A stretch of 64,000 nucleotides of DNA, taken from contig NZ_SOZE01000001.1 in NCBI RefSeq assembly GCF_004519315.1, positions 124,001 to 188,000 of the forward strand. The letters are read 5' to 3'. Within the stretch, counting starts at the first letter, position 1. The number at the start of each line of letters is the position of its first letter. Of the stretch, positions 43,229 through 51,324 are shown piece after piece. The position numbers and the translations under genes were made by a program. The DNA is from Mucilaginibacter psychrotolerans (GTDB lineage Bacteria > Bacteroidota > Bacteroidia > Sphingobacteriales > Sphingobacteriaceae). Below the pieces are notes generated by a model, which did not search any database, was not told the DNA's origin, and was given only the letters and a program-made list of their open reading frames with translations.

Positions 43229-43257
43229 GAAAGCACTGCCAGTTGGCGGTGCTTTTT
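43229..43257 (+). terminator. Rho-independent terminator after the small membrane protein gene
   Basis: AAAGCACTGCC (43229-43239), loop AGTT, GGCGGTGCTTT (43244-43254) with one G-T pair and a run of six T residues. Confidence 0.85.
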
Positions 43258-43269
43258 TGTTACTATCGG

Positions 43270-43391
43270 GTCATTGTGAGTAGCGTTGTGAGCGGGCGCG
43301 CGGCGGCGCAACGTGGCAGTCATCGGTAAGTAAGACGGATTGCAATGAGCTCCTCATTGCCGAGGATTGCCGCGCTATCACTCGTAATGAC
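43270..43391. repeat. Decayed GTCATTG-type inverted repeat
   Basis: GTCATTGTGAGT (43270-43281) and ACTCGTAATGAC (43380-43391) are inverted with mismatches, around a G/C-rich centre. It looks like an old copy of the REP family seen intact at 28827-28910. Confidence 0.5.
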
Positions 43392-43499
43392 AAAAGAATG
43401 AGAAGATTGTTTGCTTAACCCTTTTAGCAATATCACAAATAAAGAAAATACCCTTTTATTTCCCCCGATAAAAATCAATATTTGCCTAACCTTAAAATT

Positions 43500-45473
43500 A
43501 TGAAAATCCTTCGTGCCTTATTCCTTACCGCGCTGGTAGCTACCAGCCTGCGTGCCGATGCAAAAGTTATTCTATCATCTGCCTTTAGCGATAATATGGT
43601 GCTGCAGCAAAAAACAAAGGCTGCCATTTGGGGCAAGGCCCAGCCGGGCAAAACCGTGTCGGTAACCACTACCTGGAGCACAAAAAAATATTCGGCTGTG
43701 GCTGGTGCCGATGGCAAATGGAAAGTGATGCTGGCCACACCATCCTACGGCGGGCCCTATGATATTACGGTGAGCGATGGCGACGCTATAACCCTTAAAA
43801 ACGTTTTAATAGGCGAGGTGTGGGTGGCTTCGGGGCAGTCTAATATGGAGTTCCCGGTGTCGGGCTGGTCGCAGGTGGTGAATTACCAGCAGGAGCTGGC
43901 AGATGCCAATTACCCCAATATCCGCCTGTTGCAGGTAGAACACGTTACCAGCACCGAGCCACTTGAAGATGCAAAAATTACCGGTGGCGGATGGCTGGCT
44001 TGTACCCCGCAATCGGTAGCGCAGTTTTCGGCCGTGGCGTACTTCTTCGCAAGAGATATCTATAAAAAGACAGGCATACCTATCGGGGTGATATATTCCT
44101 CGTGGGGAGGCACCATTGTAGAGGCATGGACCAGCGAGGGTACCGTTAAACAACTGCCCGACCTGGCGAAAGCATACGACAAGATGAAGACCCTCAGTAA
44201 AGAACAAAGCCTCGCCTTGTATAACACCGAAGCGGCAACCTGGCAAGTAGCCATTGCGGCAAAAGATGGCGGCTATCAAAACGGTGTAGCTGTTTGGGCC
44301 GCGCCAACACTGGATGCTACCAACTGGAAAACCATACAAGCACCCGGTTCCTGGGAAAGCACTACGCTGCCCGATTTTGATGGCATCGTTTGGCTCCGTA
44401 GAAAGATAGCCATCCCCGAAAGCTGGGTGGGTAAGCCCGTACAACTTAGCCTCGGTGCCATAGACGACAACGATGTTACGTTCATCAATGGCGAAAAGAT
44501 AGGCGAGACCAATTTTTATGCTGCGCCACGTAATTACGTTATCCCTGCCGATAAGGTAAAAGCCGGTGAGATGGTTATTGCCATCCGCGTGTTGGATAGC
44601 GGCGGCGATGGCGGCTTTATGGCCAAAAAAGGTGTAATGGCCATACAAGGTGCCGATGGTCAGCGTATCTCCCTTGAAGGGCCGTGGCAATATAAAGCTG
44701 CGGTAGATTTTAAAGATTTACCGGCTCCTGTACTAAACGATGGACCCAACCGCCCCTCGGTTTTGTACAACGCCATGATAAACCCTTTTATACAATATGC
44801 AGTGAAGGGTGCTATTTGGTACCAGGGCGAATCTAATGCCAACCGGGCGCAACAGTACAAGGAGTTGTTTCCCGCCTTGATAAACGACTGGCGCCGCGAT
44901 TGGAACAACCCTAAAATGGCTTTCTATTTTGTGCAGCTGGCCAACTTTATGCCGGTTAGTCCGCAACCTGTAGCATCAGCTTGGGCCGAACTGCGCGATG
45001 CGCAGGCCGCCACTTTAGCGCTGCCCTATACCGGCATGGCGGTAGCTATTGATGTTGGGGAGGCTCTGGATATTCACCCTAAAAACAAACAGGAGGTAGG
45101 CCGCAGGCTTTCGCTGATTGCCCTGGCCAAAAATTACGGGCAGGCAGAGGCCTATGAAGGACCGGTTTATAAATCTTTTAAGATTAATGGCGATGACATC
45201 GATATACAATTCAAAAATGCAGATGGCATGAAGGCTAAGGACGGCGCGCTCACCGGCTTCGCTATAGCTGGTGCCGACCAGAAATTTTACTGGGCCGATG
45301 CCGTAGTAAACGGCGATAAGGTAACCGTGAGCAGCCCGAACGTAAAGAACCCTGTAGCCGTGCGCTATGCCTGGGCTAATAACCCGGTTTGTAACCTTTA
45401 TAACGCGGCTGGGTTGCCTGCATCGCCGTTCCGTACGGATAGCTGGCAGTATAGTACTTTTGGGAAGAAGTGA
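43500..45473 (+). CDS. Sialate O-acetylesterase family protein
   Basis: A 657-residue exported SGNH-type esterase, starting at MKILRALFLTALVATSLRA (ATG 43500) with a signal peptide. Active site: GQSNMEFPV (Ser about 114), IWYQGESNA (about 438-446) and the C-terminal Asp/His pair in ALDIHPKNKQEVG (about 522). Between the first two blocks (about 260-400) lies an inserted jelly-roll domain (GIVWLRRKIAIPESWVGKPV). It removes O-acetyl groups from sialic acid or plant polysaccharides such as xylan. Neighbours (GH9, amylase) fit glycan processing. Confidence 0.9.
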   Translation: MKILRALFLTALVATSLRADAKVILSSAFSDNMVLQQKTKAAIWGKAQPGKTVSVTTTWSTKKYSAVAGADGKWKVMLATPSYGGPYDITVSDGDAITLKNVLIGEVWVASGQSNMEFPVSGWSQVVNYQQELADANYPNIRLLQVEHVTSTEPLEDAKITGGGWLACTPQSVAQFSAVAYFFARDIYKKTGIPIGVIYSSWGGTIVEAWTSEGTVKQLPDLAKAYDKMKTLSKEQSLALYNTEAATWQVAIAAKDGGYQNGVAVWAAPTLDATNWKTIQAPGSWESTTLPDFDGIVWLRRKIAIPESWVGKPVQLSLGAIDDNDVTFINGEKIGETNFYAAPRNYVIPADKVKAGEMVIAIRVLDSGGDGGFMAKKGVMAIQGADGQRISLEGPWQYKAAVDFKDLPAPVLNDGPNRPSVLYNAMINPFIQYAVKGAIWYQGESNANRAQQYKELFPALINDWRRDWNNPKMAFYFVQLANFMPVSPQPVASAWAELRDAQAATLALPYTGMAVAIDVGEALDIHPKNKQEVGRRLSLIALAKNYGQAEAYEGPVYKSFKINGDDIDIQFKNADGMKAKDGALTGFAIAGADQKFYWADAVVNGDKVTVSSPNVKNPVAVRYAWANNPVCNLYNAAGLPASPFRTDSWQYSTFGKK

Positions 45474-45610
45474 GTGATGTGGGGCGTTTTGAGTCTTGAC
45501 ATGGTACGGCCCGTTCCTCTATATGAAAAAGGGATTATCCATTTCAATTAGCAGAAAATAATGCAATTTTGCGGGTACAAACATCACACATAGCCTAAAC
45601 CAACAACACG

Positions 45611-46084
45611 ATGAACATCTATTACACATCATCCCGTTTCCAGCAATGCACGGTATTAATTTGCTGCTTTTTATTACTCACTGCGTTTTCCGTAGCCCAT
45701 CCAACTGCGGCATCAATCCCTGAGCCTGCTATAGATTCTATCCGCAAGGAATCGAAAGTGCGCGAGGTGCTGCTCAGTCAGCAATTGTTTATGGTAAAGA
45801 TATCGCCCATAAAAGGAAAGCACCCCAAAAACGTGGACGTTAATTTCAAAGCCGAACTGCGGGATGCTTTTATGATTATTCGCTACGAGGGCGATAAATC
45901 AATTACCGAGCAGGAGTGGCGGATGTGCCCAGCTGGCAAATGCCCTATAGCTACCACCTACAATTTTGGCACGCCCGGCTACAAACAATTGGATACGCTG
46001 ATGGCGCAGACCAAAAAGAGCGACGAAGATTCCCAACGGCGCATGAAGGCCTTAAGAAAGACGATTCGCAAGCAAAAGAAATAA
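45611..46084 (+). CDS. Secreted protein of unknown function
   Basis: A 157-residue protein with a signal peptide (about residues 1-35, LICCFLLLTAFSVAHPTAAS). The mature part is basic and ends in RRMKALRKTIRKQKK. A Cys pair (CPAGKC) sits near residue 107. A near-consensus -7 box (CAATTTTG, 45562-45569) lies upstream. I do not recognise the family; it is probably periplasmic. Confidence 0.6.
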   Translation: MNIYYTSSRFQQCTVLICCFLLLTAFSVAHPTAASIPEPAIDSIRKESKVREVLLSQQLFMVKISPIKGKHPKNVDVNFKAELRDAFMIIRYEGDKSITEQEWRMCPAGKCPIATTYNFGTPGYKQLDTLMAQTKKSDEDSQRRMKALRKTIRKQKK

Positions 46085-46214
46085 GTATTAGCTATATCGA
46101 TTGCTTCTCGTTGATTAGCAGATGGTTGAGGATGTGACAACCTGCTCTTTTCGTATCCTCTCCTCCATATTTCTAGCCTGCATTTGTCATCCTCAGCTAA
46201 TAATTCTAAATAAC

Positions 46215-46261
46215 GGAACGTTCATTCCGTTTTGATTGTACATTTGCGGAACGATTATTCC
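46215..46261. promoter_or_regulatory. Paired TetR-type operators flanking the promoter of the SDR gene
   Basis: GGAACGTTCATTCC (46215-46228) and GGAACGATTATTCC (46248-46261) are near-identical imperfect palindromes with GGAA/TTCC ends, 33 bases apart. Between them is an exact -7 box TACATTTG (46239-46246). The SDR ATG follows at 46290. The arrangement predicts repression by a TetR-family protein, whose gene lies just downstream at 47225. Confidence 0.7.
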
Positions 46262-46289
46262 AATAAACAAAACTAATCAAAAAAACGAA

Positions 46290-47039
46290 ATGAAAAAGTT
46301 AGCAGATAAAGTAGCTGTAGTCACAGGCGCATCAAAAGGTATTGGTGCCGGTATTGCAAAAAGCCTTGCCGAAGCAGGTGCATCGGTAGTAGTAAATTAT
46401 GCATCATCAAAGGCTGGTGCCGATAAAGTGGTGGATGAAATTGTAGCCGCAGGCGGCAAAGCCATTGCGGTGCAGGGCAGCGTATCCAACAAGGCCGATG
46501 TTACACGCTTGTTTGAAGAAACCACCAAGGCCTTCGGTCCGGTAGATGTGTTGGTTAACAACGCCGGTGTTTACGAGTTTGGCCAGATAGAACAGATTAC
46601 CGAAGAACATTTCCACAAACAGTTTGATACCAACGTGCTTGGTTTGCTGTTAGCTACCCAAGGTGCGGTGGCTAGCTTTAATCCTAACGGTGGCAGCATC
46701 ATCAATATCGGTTCGGTAGTAAGTGCTATTACGCCTGCAGGCAGCGCTGTTTACAGTGCTACAAAAGGCGCTGTTGATGCCATTACCCACGTATTGGCTA
46801 AAGAGCTTGGCCCTAAAAACATCAGGGTGAACTCGATTAACCCGGGCATGATAGAAACAGAAGGCACGCACACCGCAGGTTTCATCGGCAGCGAGATGCA
46901 TGCGCAACAAGAAAAAACTACCCCGCTGGGTCGTATCGGTCAGCCGGAAGATATCGCGCTGATAGCCGTTTTCCTGGCATCAGAAGATTCACGCTGGTTA
47001 ACCAACGAAACCCTGCTTGCAGGTGGCGGCGTGCGTTAA
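46290..47039 (+). CDS. SDR family oxidoreductase (glucose-1-dehydrogenase/FabG-like)
   Basis: A 249-residue short-chain dehydrogenase starting at MKKLADKVAVVTGASKGIGA (ATG 46290; the longer frame would start inside the promoter). Cofactor motif TGASKGIG, NNAGVYEFG, catalytic Ser in INIGSVVSA and Tyr/Lys in YSATKGAV. The substrate is unknown; close relatives act on quinones, aldehydes or sugars and are often induced by electrophiles. It is followed by a tetR gene on the same strand and carries two operator-like sites in front, so it is probably the regulator's target. Confidence 0.88.
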   Translation: MKKLADKVAVVTGASKGIGAGIAKSLAEAGASVVVNYASSKAGADKVVDEIVAAGGKAIAVQGSVSNKADVTRLFEETTKAFGPVDVLVNNAGVYEFGQIEQITEEHFHKQFDTNVLGLLLATQGAVASFNPNGGSIINIGSVVSAITPAGSAVYSATKGAVDAITHVLAKELGPKNIRVNSINPGMIETEGTHTAGFIGSEMHAQQEKTTPLGRIGQPEDIALIAVFLASEDSRWLTNETLLAGGGVR

Positions 47040-47045
47040 TTATCG

Positions 47046-47167
47046 GGAAGCCTCATCTGCCCGTTGGGCACCTTCTCCAAAGGAGAAGGAATAAAGCTTC
47101 TGTTTTTAAGTCCTCTCCTTTGGAGAGGATTATTACATGAGGGCTTCGCCGTTTAGGTGAGGCTTCC
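47046..47167. repeat. Nested palindromic repeat between the SDR and tetR genes
   Basis: The outer ends GGAAGCCTCA (47046-47055) and TGAGGCTTCC (47158-47167) are perfectly inverted. Inside them TTCTCCAAAGGAGAAGG and CCTCTCCTTTGGAGAGG form further stems. Another dispersed non-coding element. Confidence 0.65.
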
Positions 47168-47184
47168 ACAAACAATAAAAAAAT

Positions 47185-47218
47185 GGATAGCTTTGCTTAT
47201 TATTAAGCAAGGCTATCC
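47185..47218. repeat. Inverted repeat just upstream of the tetR start codon
   Basis: GGATAGCTTTGCTTA and TAAGCAAGGCTATCC (47204-47218) pair almost perfectly across TTAT, ending 6 bases before the ATG at 47225. It could be a hairpin ending the SDR transcript, a translational control structure, or an operator. It differs in sequence from the GGAACG sites. Confidence 0.55.
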
Positions 47219-47224
47219 GCAGTT

Positions 47225-47806
47225 ATGGCAAGGACAAAAGATTTCGACGAAAGTGAAGTGCTGAAAAAGGCGGTGGATATATTCTGGCTCAAAGGATATA
47301 ATGCAACTTCGATGCAGGATCTGGTAGACGGGCTGGGCATCAGCCGCTCCAGCCTTTACGATACTTATGGGGATAAGCACACCTTGTTCATCAAAGCACT
47401 GGCGGCGTATCAGTGCACAAATTCGGGCATGTTTGTAGATATTATCAATGCCGATGAATCCACCAAAAACATCATCAGGAATTTGCTGAGTTTCGTGGTA
47501 GATAACCTGCTGAACGACAAATTCCATAAGGGCTGCTTTATGGTGAACGCCGAAGTAGAAGTTGCCCTGCACGATAAGGAAGTGAGCGATATGATACAAA
47601 AGAACGACCAGCAACTGGAAGAAACTTTTTACCTCGTTATCAAAAAAGGGCAGGAGAACGGCGAAATAGGCAGCCGGCAGGATGCAAGGGCCATTGCACG
47701 TTTTATGTTCAACACCATCAAAGGTATACAGGTAATCGCCAAATCAACCTGCGACAGGGCCGTTTTCGAAGATATCATCAATACGGCGGTGATGGTGTTG
47801 GGGTAG
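47225..47806 (+). CDS. TetR/AcrR family transcriptional regulator
   Basis: A 193-residue regulator. The N-terminal helix-turn-helix is standard: VLKKAVDIFWLKGYNATSMQ then DLVDGLGISRSSLYDTYGDK (about residues 10-50). The C-terminal ligand and dimer domain resembles the group with KGCFMVNAEVEVALHD, common in repressors of electrophile-responsive oxidoreductases. It likely binds the paired GGAACG-N4-TTCC sites before the SDR gene. The inducer is unknown. Confidence 0.9.
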   Translation: MARTKDFDESEVLKKAVDIFWLKGYNATSMQDLVDGLGISRSSLYDTYGDKHTLFIKALAAYQCTNSGMFVDIINADESTKNIIRNLLSFVVDNLLNDKFHKGCFMVNAEVEVALHDKEVSDMIQKNDQQLEETFYLVIKKGQENGEIGSRQDARAIARFMFNTIKGIQVIAKSTCDRAVFEDIINTAVMVLG

Positions 47807-47859
47807 GGACATTGATTGTCAATCAGGTAAATATTATAGAAAGTAAATGAATACCTTTA

Positions 47860-48851
47860 TCATGATTTAGTAAAGGTTTGCCAATAATAATGATAGCCGA
47901 AAGCTAAATTTAAATTACTGACATATTTTTTTTCTGGGAGGTACTCCATTGCTAATGGCACATTGCTCTTTTCATGATTGCCTAAAACAAACGACCTGTA
48001 ATTTTTATAAATATCAATGTTAACACCCGATGGGCCGGGGAGCATGACATTAAACTTACGGGTAGCACTTTTTGTCTTAAGATTGAATGTGACTAAAAAG
48101 CATTGGATTTCGATCGGTGATTTAATTATGCTTATTCCTTCTGGAAAGTCGGCAATCATTATTTGAGGGCGCTCCAAAATGTCTTTATTTGGATTTGCTA
48201 TCTGCTCCCGTATGAACAACATTCCATGGTTTAGCAAGGCGGCATATCCGAATGTTTGAAATAATTTAAGGTATGCTATTCGTAATAATGCAATTTCCAT
48301 GATACGGGCATCATGTTTTTTTCTTGGAATGTTTCCTGAAAGGTTTGTTATTTGGTCGGGATCAAAGGAATGGGCACGCTCAATTTCATTTACAACTTCG
48401 GCGAAAATTTTAGGATTGGACCTATTTGGATCAAAATGTAAATTAATGAGACCATTTTCCTCTACGTTAATTCTTGCATTTATAGTTTTTCCGTTTAAAG
48501 TCATTGGGGTACTTTGTTTGGAGTTGGGGAGAAATTGTTCGAAATCTATACCCTCCAAATATTTTAATAATTCTGCGTCCAACGTTCTTCCGCTTTCGGA
48601 GTTGCATTTTTTACAAGTAAGAATGGTTCCTTTTCCTCCCAAAGATTCTGGTGGGACGTGTTCCAATGTTAAAAAAATGCTAGAGTTTGGAATCAAATCC
48701 TTTTCAAGAAACGCCTCAAAACCAACGGACACATGTAAGTATTTGCGATATAAGGAACGAATTTAAGCTGTCCATTATTCTCATTGACATATTCAAAATT
48801 TTGTGAAAAAATGCGGAATAAGTTATTCTTAATTACTTGGTTTTTTTTCAT
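47860..48851 (-). pseudogene. HNH endonuclease family gene broken by a frameshift
   Basis: The main frame (47860-48732) begins only with a GTG and carries half of an HNH zinc site: LTLEHVPPESLGGKGTIL followed by TCKKCNSESG. A different frame upstream, starting at the ATG 48851 (MKKNQVIKNNLFRIFSQNFE), reads YIANTYMCPL and then runs out of register at about 48722-48731. Adding one base there (TTGGTTTT to TTGTGTTTT) joins the frames as CPLCFEAFLEKD, which restores the missing C-x2-C pair of the HNH fold. So either a one-base deletion inactivated the gene or there is a sequencing error. The rest of the 290-residue body is intact and has no recognised domain. Confidence 0.75.
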
Positions 48852-48888
48852 TCTCAAGGGTTTAAATTTATGCCAAGAATCTAATGAC

Positions 48889-49572
48889 TTATAACGAGAG
48901 TTGAATCCAGGTACCAGCGGTTGAACAAAAATTCGCTATTTCATCGGTAACAACTTCTATTTTTAGACACAAAAAGGTGAGCCCGTAGGCCAATTTCCAG
49001 ATTATAAATTGACTTGCAATTGTTTCATTTTCTAATGGCTCAGGATAATTCTCATCCCATATTGTTCTCCAATCGTAGTCTGTAAACTTGGACTTTTCAA
49101 AGCTTCCTTTAATTAGATGATGTTTCCATGCGATTAAATTGTCATATGCCACTTGCTGGGTTGCTTCCGGAAACCCATACTCAAAATTGTATACTTTTTC
49201 CAATTGGTCTTTCAGCCCATTTAACGAAAAAATGTTGGCGCTATGTGCGGCATCATTTCTTATTTTTCGTAAAGCATTTAGCGATTGATACACTTGTTCA
49301 TCAATGATTCTAAAAGCATATAGAAGCTCTATCTTACCTGACAGCGAACTTAAAGGGCCTGGATAATTTGTAAGTCTGCTTTTATAAGCTTTCGTTTTCG
49401 AGGGGAGGATGACATCAATCAATTTTTCCAAATAGATTTCAACTTTGGCAGTTCCTATTAAAATAGCACCCCTTTCAGATTCATTACTTAGATTAAATGC
49501 AAAATCGAAGCTAAGTGCTCCATATTTTTAATCTTTCATCTTATCCAATATCTTAATTTGATGGGAGGTCAT
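48889..49572 (-). pseudogene. MltR/HEPN-like gene with a premature stop
   Basis: The body resembles MltR-family proteins: a helical bundle with PGPLSSLSGKIELLYAFRII and the motif LRKIRNDAAHS, whose R-N-x3-H matches the HEPN RNase signature. The expected first helix (NESERGAILIGTAKVEIYLE) lies upstream in the same frame but has no start codon. The only ATG in that frame is at 49572 (MTSHQIKILDKMKD), and it is followed by TAA at 49528-49530. Removing that stop gives a smooth protein of about 227 residues. The shorter frame could start only at a TTG at 49431, which would cut the first helix. It lies 37 bases upstream of the HNH gene on the same strand. Confidence 0.65.
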
Positions 49573-49727
49573 GATCAATTGTAATAAAAAATATGGAATA
49601 ATTAGAACAATAAACAAGTATTTCCTGATTAGCCTGCCGGCGGTGTTATCGCCGCAACGTTAACGACAAACCTCGAAAATAGCTTTCTGCTTTTTTAACG
49701 GCGTTTCCCCTCAACTTATCCACACCC

Positions 49728-49759
49728 ATTGCAGGGCAAAACCACAGTGTTTAAGTTTG
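49728..49759 (+). promoter_or_regulatory. Promoter of the CHC2 zinc-finger gene, probably leaderless
   Basis: ATTG at 49728-49731, a 20-base spacer and an exact -7 box TAAGTTTG at 49752-49759. The ATG at 49766 is only 6 bases after the -7 box, so the transcript would start at or next to the start codon. Confidence 0.55.
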
Positions 49760-49765
49760 CAGGCT

Positions 49766-50008
49766 ATGGACCTAGTCGAAATCGCTTCTAAACATATTCT
49801 TTTACAGCAAAGCCGCAAAGCACTCAAAGGCCGCTGCCCCTTTCATAACGATGAAACAACCTCACTGATGATCATTGCGCAAAGCAATTACTTTAAATGT
49901 ATGGGCTGTGGCGCAGAAGGTGGCCCGGTAGAATTTCTGATGCTGATAGATGGCAAAAGCCGCAACGAAGTAGTAAGCCAGCTGGCTAAGCAAGAGTTTA
50001 GCGTGTAG
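49766..50008 (+). CDS. Orphan CHC2-type zinc-finger protein (DnaG N-domain-like)
   Basis: An 80-residue protein (ATG 49766; a TTG three codons earlier is less likely). It is essentially one CHC2 zinc finger as in DNA primase: GRCPFHNDETTSLMI then YFKCMGCGAEGGPVEFLM (C-x2-H ... C-x2-C), with the flanking DLVEIASKHILL helix. No TOPRIM or helicase domain follows. Such solo zinc fingers occur in mobile elements and as small DNA-binding proteins; function unknown. It sits beside two broken genes. Confidence 0.8.
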   Translation: MDLVEIASKHILLQQSRKALKGRCPFHNDETTSLMIIAQSNYFKCMGCGAEGGPVEFLMLIDGKSRNEVVSQLAKQEFSV

Positions 50009-50056
50009 GCTAAGCTGCAATGCGCAACGGCGCAGTAGAAATGCGGTTTATGTATA

Positions 50057-50150
50057 GTGGTTACTTTTATGATGGGTGAAGATTTGACAACTTTTAAAAA
50101 GTTGTCAAATCTGAAAGCTCGGTTAGCATTGTGGTCACTTTTATGATGGG
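50057..50150. repeat. Hairpin flanked by 20-bp direct repeats
   Basis: GTGGTTACTTTTATGATGGG (50057-50076) and GTGGTCACTTTTATGATGGG (50131-50150) differ at one base. Between them GATTTGACAACTTTT (50081-50095) and AAAAGTTGTCAAATC (50097-50111) form a perfect 15-base inverted repeat. This has the form of a small non-coding element. Confidence 0.65.
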
Positions 50151-50182
50151 GGCCTGAAACAAGGATGACGTTTTGTTTACTA

Positions 50183-51064
50183 CTATAACGGTTTCCCTTC
50201 AGCCAGTTCTTTCTCGGCCCATTTAATGGCCAGTGCTTCGCGGTATTTGGCGTATTTACCTTTAAAAGCCATCTTCAGCAAGCTATCCACCCCGCCTTTT
50301 ATGGCCAGGTTATAAAGGCTGGCTGCTTTGCGGGTAATGCTGGCATCCCAGGCGCGCAGACTAAGCGAGTACGAACCATCTATATACTTCATCCAGTGCC
50401 AGTAGCCGGTGGGCATAAACAGGGTGTCGCCATGCTCCAGAAACACTTCTATGCCTTCTACGCCATTAAGCGCGGGGAATTTCTTTACATCCGGGTTTTG
50501 TACATCATAATCTTCCAAAGCATAGGTAGCATTGGGTATGCAATACAGGCGGCGTTTCCACTTATTTTCGAACAGTATCACATGCTTGCGCCCGCCGAAG
50601 TGGGTGTGGAAGATGTGCGGCAAATCGATATCGTAATGCAAAAAGGTAACCGAATTAGAACCGCCGAAGAACATTGCAGGCATGCTTTCCAAAAAGCCAC
50701 CCATCAAATCTTTCGGCAAAACAATATCGTCTAACAATTGCGGGGCCTGTTTAAATATATTGAAAAAGAAGATGCGCAGTTCGGTGGGGGTGCTGCGTAT
50801 CAAATCGATATACTCGTTGAAAGGCATTTCCTTCGCCGATGAATTGATTGGTTTAGAAGGGTCGGCCTTGGAGTTATCGTACAGCGGCACCACTTTATTG
50901 CCCACTACTTCCTTGAGGTATTCGGGTGTCCACTTCTCGCGGGCGGGCCAGTTTTTGGTAAGGCCTTTTATCACCAGGGGGCGGCGCGGCGTCAGGTATT
51001 TTTCGCGGAAGTCTTCGGGAGATATGGTATCAACCGTATCAATTGGGCTTAGCTTAAAACTCAT
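50183..51064 (-). CDS. Cupin-like (JmjC/Cupin_8) domain protein
   Basis: A 293-residue protein of the Fe(II)/2-oxoglutarate dioxygenase fold. Iron ligands are His and Asp in TFLHYDIDLPHIF (about residues 142 and 144) and His in PTGYWHWMKYID (about 221). The N-terminal part TPRRPLVIKGLTKNWPAREK is usual for Cupin_8 proteins. Some relatives hydroxylate proteins, but the substrate here is unknown. Monocistronic on the minus strand. Confidence 0.86.
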   Translation of the reverse strand: MSFKLSPIDTVDTISPEDFREKYLTPRRPLVIKGLTKNWPAREKWTPEYLKEVVGNKVVPLYDNSKADPSKPINSSAKEMPFNEYIDLIRSTPTELRIFFFNIFKQAPQLLDDIVLPKDLMGGFLESMPAMFFGGSNSVTFLHYDIDLPHIFHTHFGGRKHVILFENKWKRRLYCIPNATYALEDYDVQNPDVKKFPALNGVEGIEVFLEHGDTLFMPTGYWHWMKYIDGSYSLSLRAWDASITRKAASLYNLAIKGGVDSLLKMAFKGKYAKYREALAIKWAEKELAEGKPL

Positions 51065-51262
51065 ATCTTAACCAATCGGATAGTTTAACAGTTACCATTA
51101 GGCCGTAACTAATACCCGAATTTACAAAATAACGAAATAATGCGGCTATTTACGTAATGAATTTAGTAAAAACGGGACTTCCTGTTGCCGAATGCAAAAA
51201 AAATTTAAAGTTGATAGCATCAACCAAAACCAGAATTTGCTTCTTCATCATACTGTTTAATA

Positions 51263-51301
51263 CAAAAAAATGGTGAGCGACTTTACAGCCACTCACCATT
51301 C
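51263..51301 (-). terminator. Rho-independent terminator of the fasciclin gene
   Basis: On the minus strand AATGGTGAG and CTCACCATT pair around a 14-base loop and are followed by TTTTTT. It lies 24 bases beyond the stop at 51325. Confidence 0.8.
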
Positions 51302-51324
51302 TCTATTCACCACTCACTTATCAA

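Noticed and set aside
43806..44690. 294-codon open frame opposite the sialate esterase gene.
   Set aside because: Antisense shadow; the plus-strand protein has a complete active site and signal peptide.
47860..48732. Intact HNH-like gene with a GTG start.
   Set aside because: The N-terminus lacks the first Cys pair of the fold, while the missing part is coded just upstream in another frame; a broken gene explains the sequence better.
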